Part shown: piece by piece, positions 37,301 through 48,929 of the stretch
How positions within the stretch are numbered: the first letter of the stretch is position 1
How the letters are laid out: each line of letters begins with the position of its first letter
Source: Lithospermum erythrorhizon
Lineage: Eukaryota; Streptophyta; Magnoliopsida; Boraginales; Boraginaceae
Direction: 5' to 3'
DNA: 64,000 nt
NCBI GenBank assembly: GCA_019722365.1
Contig: JADFUC010002234.1
Coordinates: forward strand, 1-64,000
Translations under genes and position numbers: made by a program
Notes under the pieces: model-generated
What the model was told of the DNA's origin: nothing
The model's database searches: none
What the model saw: the letters and a program-made list of their open reading frames with translations, nothing else

Positions 37301-40300
37301 GAGTAATATCAATATTAGTATAATAAAGACAAAAGTGTGATGACGACGAGAAATGGCCATGGAACCAAAAAGTATGGAGTCGCTTTTTTATTTTTTCTTT
37401 TTTTTTTGTTTTTTTGGCACTTTTTTTCCTTTTTAAACATTTTTAATTATCAACTACTATATAAATTCTCCCGACTGGGGATAGCGTGCTAAATTAATAA
37501 TTCATTCTATTTTTCGTTCATTTTTCATTATTCTCGATTATTTAATAAACTCTCTAAAATAATATTTTTTGCCCCTCCACTGGGATAAATTAATAATTTT
37601 AAGCGCTTCTTCGCTCATTTTCCCATTATTTCCTGCTCATTTTTTCATTATAATTTCGATTATTTAATAAACTCTCTAATATAATATTTTTACTCTCCGC
37701 ACTTCTGAATAGGGTGACTAAATTAATAAGTTTTGTTTTTTCGCTCATTTTTCATTATTTTTATGTACAACATATGCATCTGCTGTTCCTTTTTCACTTG
37801 AATATTTTTTTTTTCCTCTAAACTCTTTATTTTTTGGCCTCGACTTCTAAGAATGTAGCCGCTAAATTAATAATTGCAATTTTTTCATTCTTTCTTCATT
37901 ATTTCTATGCACCTGGCCATATACGATTATGCTTTTTTTTAGTAGTTCAACCAACTATCACTGTAATTATCGTTATCTCGGCTATCTGATAGAACTTATG
38001 GCCGGGACGTTGGCTAGTGATTTTTTTCTTTTTCCTTTTTTCTATTTTTTTTTCAATTATCATTTTTTTTCAATCATCAACTACAGTAGAAATTCGATAA
38101 ATTAATACTCAATTATTTAATAACCTCTGTAAGATAATATTTTCTATTCCCGACTATATGGTATAGGTTGCTAAATTAATAATTCGAGCTCTTTTTCGTT
38201 CATTTTTCATTATTTCTATACACGATAATATGAGACTGTGTTTTTTTTCCTTTTTCACGTGAACTATTTTTTTTCCTTTTCTTTAACGTTTGTTATTTCA
38301 ATTATCAACTATAATAGAAACTCGATAAATTAATACTCGATTATTTAATAAACTCTAAGATAATATTTACGTCCCGAATTTCGAATAGGGTGTTAATAAA
38401 TTAATAATTTGTGCTCTTTTCTGCTCATTTTCATTATTTCTACAATACTCAGCCATACTTTTAATCGCGATTATTTTTTAAATATTCAACCAACAATTGA
38501 ATAGTGTGATTTTTCCCCTTTTTTTGCTTTTTTTCAATTATCACTTTTTAATAACTCTACTACAAAGTGGAAATCAATTTTTTTAAAATTATCAACTTCA
38601 TAATTTAAATTGATAAATTAATACTTGATTATTTAATAATAAACTTCTAAAGATATTAGTCTGCCCGACCGGAATAAAGTGTACCATTAATACTGAATAT
38701 AAATTAATAATACGTGATATTTTTCAAGTTCTTTTAATTATTTTACCCACCGCCATATGCCACCGCTTTTTTTTTCGCTCATTTTCACATGATTTTTTCC
38801 CCTTTAACGGGGTTTTTTCCAACATCAAGACAGCCAAACTCGATTATTTAATAAACTCTTTAAGAAAACATTTTTTCCAAGTATGACCGAAGCTAGGAAT
38901 CGCATGTCATTATATTTTACAAAAGCTAGTTGTATCTAACTATTTAATACAACATCAGTTTCGCTCAGTCATTTGATCTAAGATTACTAACTAGTATATA
39001 CTTAAACATACTTTCCAAGTTTGAGACCCTTGGCTTTGAGTTGAGTCGCAAGCCCTGCTAGGTGTGGAATAGAAAAATGAGGTTGAAGGGATCACTTTAT
39101 GAATTTGATAATATAAATAATAGTTTCAGAAAATGAATAATATTGGAGGGGCTAAATGAACTATTTTTAAGAAAATATCCAAATTTTAAAACTACTACGG
39201 AGTATCATAATTTTTGAACTCATGAAACCGATATGTAGTGTGAGTTTTGAAGAAATTTTTGTGGCAAAATAACCGTGCCAACGGCCGGTCAGCGCCCCAA
39301 AATCACCGTGATAGCAATGGGACCCTGGCCGGTTTGGGCCGGAGGCCGATCGAACGCGTTTATGTTTCGGTTGCTTCGATATCTTGAAATCTAAGAAAGT
39401 TTCAGTTTTCTGGTATAGGCTTGTTTAACCTATAAATATAGAATATTTGTATGATTTTTATTTATCACACAAATAAAAAATATTCATCCTAGAATAATAT
39501 TTGGTCTTTAATATTATCAAATAACATAGCTTTTGTTCTCAAGTACGCCAGGGTCGAGGATTTTTGGTGTATAAGAATAGTCAACATGGGATTATACTAA
39601 TGCAGAGGCCAGACCGATCTTCCATATTAATGATTCTCAGCTGAGAACAAAGACATACCTTCTCACATCAGTTTTAAAATCAGATAAACTGCTTGTAAAT
39701 CTGTTTAATTTCAAAGACTTAAATTTTGTCGCTTATCTATTGCTTGAAACTCCTGGGAGACATTTATGGTCTTAAATCCTATAAATTGGTATCACGCTTG
39801 ATCGTAGTTTCGTTGAAAGTTTAAGAATTAATGGTCAGCTTAATGAATTATAACACAGCTATGAGAAATTCATGGAATTGATTTTCCACATTAGAAGACG
39901 TGCATGGAGAATTATCTCAGATTTGCTGTTTGCATATACCACTAGGAGAAGCTTGAAACGGCGGAGGATAATGAATGACGGAACTAGACAGAAGCGTCTT
40001 TATATGGTATCGTGTATCTGTCTGTCGAGGAACGCCATGCTAACGTTGCTAAGGAAACCACCACCAAAGGAGCCGATGAAGGCTTTCTATAACTTGTATG
40101 AGAAATCTTCCTAAAACAATAAGCATTTCTACGAAAAGCCTAATTAACCTTAAGATGTCGATCACACTCTATAATGGTATAATTCTAATGATTTTAATAA
40201 CATTATCAATCAACTGTCAAGGTAGATGTTAATGTTGGATGGCGAGATGCAATGCCCGATTTTGTTGGCTTCGTTACTCCGAAAGTTGGAGCTAATGAGT

Positions 40301-43300
40301 ATGGCAGCTAATAATTTTGTAGGTATTAACAATAACTCTCAAGGTGACAGAGAACTTATCTTTCTAAAGAAAGACGTAAGCTTCATATAGGTGAAGGGCG
40401 CATGTTTCAACATTGCTGGAAGAGGAAGAACTTATATTAAAAGCGTTTTGGAAACAAAATGAGATCATGTGAGTATGAAGAGGTAATTCTCGACATGTGC
40501 GTGGTCATTGCAAGAGATTGGCCACATGAAAAGGCATCGCAAAGCTAACCATTTATGCTCATGTTGTATCGAAAATTATTCATGCTTTGGTTTTATCTTT
40601 GAATGTTTCTTACTGATTCCTGGGATAATAGATTCTCGAGGATCCTTTCATACCTACACGACAAAGATGTAATTAAAGGAATTATGCTGAATTACGGAGT
40701 CGGGTGTCATTCAGTGGATATTCTGACTGAAAGAAAGGTACCGAAGTTGGGATTAACTTCGTTGGAGTTCAGGATGACGAATTCGGAAGAGCTGCCGCAG
40801 ATGGGCGCTTTAAAGACAGTTGGATCCTAAAACGCCTTCAACCTGGGAGATTGTTAGGAATTTGAAGAAATTTCCCAAGACAAATAATCGTTAATCAGCC
40901 TACAATCGCAGGGGCCGACATGTTCAAAATATCAGATAGCAATCGCCCCCTGATCGGGTTGGCTGAGGGGCCGACCTGACACTTAAAGTTGAGGGTTTTG
41001 AGTGCCTGACGCTCGAGCCTAAGAAAGCCTAATTTGATATAGCCATAGCATATAATATAATATTGTATTTAATCTTATTTTATCACACAAATAGAGAATA
41101 TTCATCCTGTATCAATATTGTGCCTTAAGATTATCAGTTAACATGCTTTTGTTCTGTAGGCTCAGGGCTGAGATTTTCATATAAAAAAATACTCAACATA
41201 GATTATAGCTAGCCAGAGTACTAGAATTCATCTTCCAGTTATTAGTCGATTCTCGAGCAAAGAACAACAGTGACGTATCTTCACATCAGTTTATAACCCA
41301 TGAATCGCTTTCATGGCCTGCTTAATTGTTTTAATTTCAAATTCTTGTCGCTTTTATCGATTATTGAAATTCCGCAGGATGGTGTCTTAAATCCTAATAT
41401 ATAACTTAAACGATTTGACTATATCCTTAGATGTAACAAAATAATGTCAAGCGAGAGTGTTAAAACTACTTAAAAGTCTTCCAAAAAACTATTATAGGGA
41501 TTAGTTAAAAAGAGTGTTAGACAAAGTGTTATTAAAAGCTCCATACTCTTGGATTAGTAGAATACCTTTTCAGGTGAAATGTTTCGGAAAACATGAACAT
41601 TGCCGGAGTATAACATGCTTAATGATTCTAGCTGTTCTGGTTGTAAATATTTGTTCCTGTAGAAATTACAACAGACAATTAGTTTAGGTTAAAATAAGCA
41701 AAAAAAAAAAAATAGTAAAATGTTAACAAGAACACGCCAAATCTGTTTGATTAACATATCATATCTGTTTGATTAACATATCATATCTGTTTGATTAACA
41801 AATAAGAGTTAAAATAAAATGACAAGATTAAATCATTAAACGAAATCCGTCTACAGAGTATATTAGAGAGTCAAATATACTACTCTCTTCATTTCAATTT
41901 AACTAAGAAAGTTATTTCAATAAATAATCAACTTTTTTTGAAATAACAATGAATTCTTTTAAATTGTTATTTTATCAAAAGAGTAAAACATAACAATTAT
42001 ATACTACATTATCTGTTAAAACATTTCACATTGATTGATTATCATAATAAGATTAATTTAGATGAATCAAAGTTAACTAATTTTAAAGGGCAAATGGCTT
42101 GAGACATCACCCAAGTTTCATTTATTTACCATTTAGATCACTTATAGTCATTTTCAACCCAAATCGACACTAAGTTTACAATGATCTACTCATGACTTCA
42201 AATAATTTCCTCAAGTTTTTCATCCATTTTTGTCACCAGTAGCGAGACGCAAACACTACATTTAATCGATTTCTCAAATCAGGATGCTTAATTCGAATCC
42301 ATTCTAAAATTGTGTAAAAGTTAAGCACTTCTAATTTTTCTTTCTAATTAATATTTTTATTTTTCTCTCACGGATACTTATCACAAAAGTTAACATTCTA
42401 ATATAATACAAAAATTAGAATTAAATAATGTTCATAGAGAGATATAAATAAAATTTAATTAATTTAATGCCCACTAAATATATCGATGAATCGATCATCA
42501 ATATAAGATCATCGAATTATTTCCTTTATGTTGGTTAATTGGTATGATTTAAAAGTATAATTTATTTCAGGGATTCCCTAATATATAAAAATTCATATAC
42601 GCATGAAATTAAATAATAATATTAATAATTCTACTCAAGCATATGGGTTATTTAACTATTATAATAATAACAATATTTAGTTCTACATAATAATAATAAT
42701 AATTTTAAAAATTATGTTTTACTATCAAACACCTATTATAATGAATAACAACATTTCCATATAAAAATATTTGTATTATTTTAATTCAATTCAATTATTA
42801 AAGATTAAAAATTACGTGATGATTTGGTGAAACCATATCGATGAAATGAGTAATAAATTAATATATAATGTAATGTGCATATTATTGTGAATCAATCACG
42901 AAAAGATATACGCAAAATTTCAGCAAAATAATTGTGTTATTTCAATGCATACCTTTGAATCATTAAACATGCAATCGATAGTATAAAACAAAGCTTAATT
43001 AAAAAACGGATGCATTTATAATGAAAGTGATATATACGCTAAATGTGATGCGATGTGATCGCCTTCAAATCATATATATCTGCTGATGATTCCTTTCAAT
43101 CGGAGAATGATATGCAGTATAGCATGTTAATACTTACTACTACTTCCATTTTTTTATTGACGCTTTCATATCGGTTAAACTTCACCATTGGCTACTATTA
43201 TTATTTATTATTTTAATAAATATAAAAGTTTATATCAATAGATTCATCTTTAAAATAATTTCATAATATTATTTTCTTATATTTTTTGAACATATAGTTT

Positions 43301-46300
43301 AAGATTAATTGATAACAAAGCCCAATCGAGCATGTTAAAACGTCAAATAAAAAATAAATAGAGTTATAGTTAATTCCTATTAGAACCCTAACTTTAAATT
43401 TTTAAATATAATAATTTAAAGAATTAATGTTTAAAATTCAAGAACACAACCCTCATTAACACTTTATATATAAGTCATGATTTAGCAGGTTGCCTTCAAA
43501 ACAAAAGAGAAAGAGTCTTTCTCAATCATTACTTTTATCTTATTCTTAAAGATTATCAATTGAAAATTTCATTAAATTCATCAAAATCACTTATAAAATC
43601 AATTCCCAAAATGGATAATGATTTTGTTAATCATTTTGAAAATAGATTTTGTGAATGATTTTGATGAATTTAGTTAAATTTTCAATCAACATTGATAACG
43701 TTTTAAGAAATAAGATAAAAATATTAGTTTATGAAGCATTTAACAATACTTTTGGTTTGAGGGACAAAATACACCTAGCTAAATGACAAAAATTGATGAA
43801 AACTTGGAAGAAATTGGATTTAAAGTAGTCGAAGGCTAATATTTGGCGAACTCTCGAGGATCGATTTGGGTCGAAGCGAAGATGAGCCGATCTAAATGGT
43901 AAAGAAATGAATTATTTGTCGGACAACTTGTTTTATATTTAATATGTCAAAGTATACGAGGATTTTTATTTAATTTGTTGTAGTCAACCTTTTTTATTGT
44001 TAATTGATTTCGATGTGGAACAAAGATCGATTTTTAACATGGTACCAATAATTTCGGTTCCCGAGATTACCTAATATCGGGGTTCATGGTGCATATGATA
44101 TTGAACAAAAATAAATATGTCAAAACATAAAAGATGGTTCATATGATATATGAACCTATTCTTATTACTATCAATTCGTTTTAATGTAAAACCGTAATGC
44201 AAAGAAGAACTGCATAAATTATCGGGTACAAAATAAAATCCAATTATAGAGAAAAATTTCTCAAAGATATGTGTTTTATCAAATTGAATGCGATCGATCA
44301 TTCAAACTATGATCCATGTCGGGCTTGTCGACGATTCATGAATACCATTATTGACTTTGATGTGAAATAAAAATGAAATTTTAACTCGAGCTCGATATGT
44401 TTTAGACTGCCTCGATTGATTCTCAGACGTGATGTAGTTCCCCACGAGCTCTGACATTGTCCTACTGATTTCGGGACTTCCGACTACCGTACTTGATACT
44501 ATCCGAATGTGAGCCTTAGCAAATGTATTCCCTGAAAGTTGGTCAGATGGAGTTAACTGGGTCTCGACTCGATCTCTGCCTACGCCGACTCGTCACGCCA
44601 AGGGCGAGGTCCCACTAGGTTTCCATGGCAATTTTGATTATATCTCCTGCGATTGAAACGGACCAAGACAAAGGCTTCGCCTTTATGGATCGCTAATGCT
44701 TTTCCTGACCGAGGCTGCATGTGCTTCCTTTGTGTTTATGACTGCTCAAACGAGCTGATGCCCCTTCATGAGTAGCTGCGCCCGCCTCCACTAATACTCT
44801 TATTATTCCTCAAGGGAGAGTCACAATATCCCTTGGCTGACTTGAATCTGGGGGTCTTTTCTCCTGATCGTCAAGCTGGTTTTGACGAGGTTGTCTCTAC
44901 GGCCGAATGTTTATCTCAGCCTTCTAAGCGGTTAAGCTCTAGCCCTCGTGATTCGTATGTTTCCTACTCTGTGCTATCACTATTTAGCCGCTCAACTCAC
45001 GGTGTAGCCTAAGCTTCAGGCTTGGATTAGCTTTTGAACCATTCTATTCGGTCTTATATGGCCATGGCGCCTGAGTTTTAGTACATCCAAGAGTATCGGG
45101 TCCCCAAAACTTCCCCGCTGAAAGACGTTTTGACGCCGCTGGATGACATCCTTTTGATATCGCGAGAAAGCTACATGCCTGGGAAGCAGGAAGAGAGCCA
45201 TGGAGACTTTCAGTCCTTTTCTAAGATAGGGTTTCAAGGAGACACACCTCCCAAAAGCCGATAGTGTTTCTTTCAAGAGGCTAGTGGAGACGATCAGAGC
45301 TTCAACACTATTTCACCACGATACCTCTAAGACTTTCGTAAGCTCTCTCTTCATGGTATCCCTTGTAGGTCAAGTCACATATCGCAGGTTCAAAAGACGT
45401 AAAAGTCTGAAAGGCGAGATACCAACTAGACCAGACCAGACTAGATGTCCAAGTTCAAGAGCAAAGTCTATCATTTCAAATATCTCGAGAAAGCTCATAC
45501 TCAGCCGATTGATATCTTATATGAGATCCAAGCAAAGCGAGCCTACCGCCGTGATCGCCTCGTCATAGACTTGGCCGCTAGACAGGGGCTTAGACCATTG
45601 TGAGTGCTTTCGTACTTTCGCACTTGTCTTTATTTCATGTTTTCATTCATGTTTGACGACCGATTTCTCTCTATTTTGTCAGGGTTTCGCTCCAATTTAA
45701 AGCGCATTGCTTACCATTTATAGTCCCTTTTTTGTCATGCCTTGCTATCTTTTAGCTCGCACTTTTTGTGGAACAAAATGAAAGTTAGTTTTAGTCATGG
45801 ATGCCGATATGTATCATCCTCGCTAATGCATTCCCAAGGACTGCCCCTCGATCAAGCCAAACATAATTCGTGGCTCGAAGACTTTATCCTCATATCAAGG
45901 AGGGTCGATGCTTATCCTCATGCTGGTGAGGCTGATGATTCGGTTTCTGGCCGAGGCTTCACCGTATCAAGGAACGAAATAAGGGCTTATCCTCACGCCA
46001 GAGGCGACGGGCGCTTTATCCGTGCTCACGAATGCTCCTTCGCTGGCTTGGGAGGCGCTGGAACTCCCCGGCTTCTCGACCTGCATATACGACTCGACCC
46101 GTGGCCTCGACTTTAAGAAGCACCTTCGCGAATGACTTAGTAGCACCTTCGAAATGTGGGCTTAGTAGTCGTGCTACTTGTCTCTTGGTGAGTTGATTTG
46201 TGATGTAACCCCAGCCTCGTGCCTGGCGCGAGTTCGACAGCAGGCTTAAGCTTATCACAACGACGCTTTTCTCAGACTACAACGGCCTGTGTTCACACAG

Positions 46301-48865
46301 AAATGCGACTTAAAGATTCGGGCCTCACTCGGTTTTGATCTAAGCTTAAAGAATGTATTAATTTCTAGCCTTGGTAAGACAAACGTAAAATTAAGAGTTC
46401 TGTCATATGTAGACGATTAAGTATGAAGCCGAGTATCTCAACCTTGCTCATGACACCGGACATTAGGATAGGCCTCAGCTAGCCGCTATTTCTCGCCTCT
46501 GATCTAGCCATGTGGACCGAATATTCAAGATATTTCCTATATCCTGAACTTGATTGATCAAACCCGGTATTTTCAGTTGTTCATACAAGATTTATGAATA
46601 ATCATGCGTTTTAACTTATTCCTCAATACTGCCGTTTTGAGAGATCTCAGACGTGATTTTGTTTGACTTGAAAATTATTAAGTGCCATAATACTTGATTT
46701 CAGCACCTAGTTGGCTACATGGAGATGTTTTTCACCACCAAAGCTTGCAGGTTTTGGCTGGTGGTTTAAAAGATTTTACAAGGTAATTTAAAGTCGCCCT
46801 CCATTTTCAAACGCTTTTTGAGTATTTTTCATGTGAATGTCGATGATATTTTCGAAATAAGCGGAGGCTATTTATAAAGCCTTTCAATACTTGTTTTTGA
46901 TCGGCGATTTAATTTCGCGTAGATCATTTATCTTAACCGTCAATTCTCAAGCAAAGATCCGAACTGGTTTAAAATTTGGAGTAATTACTTTTCCTCCAAA
47001 GAAAAGAAAAGGGCGCCTTATTCTGGGCTGTTAGAGGCTGCCCATCTTTTCTAGGTCAAGCACATTTTGATATCAATTTTGACCTTTTGGCAAAATTCTT
47101 TTATTTTGATCCCCATAAATTACGGGAGTCTCCATTTCTAACCAATGAACTTTTGAAGCTTCGACAGAGCCCCTGTGTGGACGCATTTTAACTCAATAAA
47201 AATGCTGGATTTCAGCCCTAAACTCAAATTCACGAACATTAATTCGGGTTATTTTCCGAAACCCTTGTTCGCATGGTAGCTTCTTACACAAATTTAGGTC
47301 GATCAGTTAACCCTAGCCACGTGTCATTTTTTAGTGGGTCACTTTTAATTAATTCGATTAAGTAATTTTAATTATTATTTAATAATTTTTCACTGTCTAC
47401 AAACCCCATGTTTTGTAAGAATAGAGAAGTAACAGGAGACTGGCCTTGTAATTGAAGAATCTTCGATACAACCCTTTCCTGGAAAAGTTGTAACCAAGTT
47501 GAAGTTGTTCAATTCAATTGGATTGATCACACTTGTTGAACTACTTGGAGTTATATTGGTGCTAGGAGAAGTCCAACGGTTCTATAAGAAAAACAAATTC
47601 AAACAGAGCCTGTTGTAAGTTGAAGAATATATGTTCCAAATGATGTAGATCCAAAATAATTTATTACATACCAATTATATAATGCAGTCTGCAATTTTTA
47701 ATATACACATTACAAAAATAACTATGGTATTACAAAATCTTTTTATAATATAATGACGTGTTTTATTGTATCAAATATTGATATAGAATTGAAGTAAATG
47801 ATTTCTTAGTGTTGTAAGTGAACGTTTGATTATGAGATGGGGAAATGCATAAAAAATTGTTGAAGTTAAGACCTTGTCAATGGAGAATGAGAATAAGAAT
47901 GAAAAAAGTTAAGTCCGAAAAATGTCACAAAAGATGACAATTTTAACCTTGCCAAGAGATAGTGTTGGAGTGCTGGAACCAGAAGGAAATGGATAATAAG
48001 TACCATCTTCTCTCGTGGGAGCCTCAGAACTCAGAAACTGAGATGGAGTAAGAGGATGTGGCCGTATAACTTTGGAAGCTGCACATTCAACATCTTAAAG
48101 TGACCAAACATACAATCTGGTGTTTGGCTTGTGTTGTTATATGTCGTCTAAAAAAATCTCTAGATATAGTTTAGTTTTGATAAAGACAAAATTACTTTTC
48201 ATATTTTTCTTAACACAATAAAAAATAAATACAATCAAAACAATTAATTATTTAATTCCGTCGAAATTAATTATCTTTTTCCGCTTCAATATTATTTACT
48301 CCAATATTTGTAGGATACAAATATTAAAAATAAATTTAAAACAGACAACTTTCACAATAAAATCAACAACATTAAACATTCAATCAAGGCTTGTACAAAT
48401 TACACTATTACAATATTTATGAATTTCGTTAGTGTCTCTCACACTATTACAATGTAATAAACTATAAAATTTATTTAGTTTGTGCAAGGTTTGGAGACAT
48501 AAATTTAAATGGATCAGTAAGTAGGGATATGTTATATTTATCCATGATGTATCTTCTTTTACACTGGTGCTATAAGCACATCTCAAACACTGTAATAATA
48601 GATGTGAAATTACTATTTTAATGCCCCTATTTATAAGTACAATATTTGAAGAAGTTTTATTTGAGGTAAATAATCGATGCTTGCTTTGATGACTATTTGA
48701 TGTGCTTTTGTCCCCTCTGTTATAAGAGATTTAGAGTTGTAATATCTATCTCATTGTTTAATTTAATTAGTTATCTTTTTTTTGAAGTAATTTCGTTTTA
48801 GTTGATGTATATATATTTTCTAATTCAGTATATTTGCAGGTATTGAAGCTTGTGTATTCCAAAAC

Positions 48866-48929
<64 letters not shown>

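Larger units (their letters stand above)
28832..41565 (-). other. JAZ intron 4, 12.7 kb, transposon-filled
   Basis: The interval between the two halves of the TIFY domain. It holds a chromovirus LTR, microsatellites, a GC-rich block, a diverged tandem array and the LTR-pair element C4. I see nothing recognisable in 28832-29085, 29800-31279, 31371-31936, 34600-36963 and 38881-39233 beyond AT-rich sequence. Confidence 0.65.
42087..43925. mobile_element. Candidate inverted-terminal element in intron 3
   Basis: The segment 42087-42240 is the reverse complement of 43780-43925: shared parts include GATGAAAACTTG, TCGATTTGGGT, and GATCTAAATGGTAAA. The interval contains the right arm of the larger inverted repeat and a foldback sequence. 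No transposase is visible. Confidence 0.5.

Noticed and set aside
45742..46116. 124-codon ORF in the GC-rich block
   Set aside because: It spans imperfect nucleotide repeats and matches no family; treated as part of an unclassified element.
46408..47401. A clean solo LTR (TGTAGAC...GTCTACA)
   Set aside because: The termini are complementary but the flanking 5-mers (TCATA, AACCC) do not match, and 7 bp complementarity can be chance.
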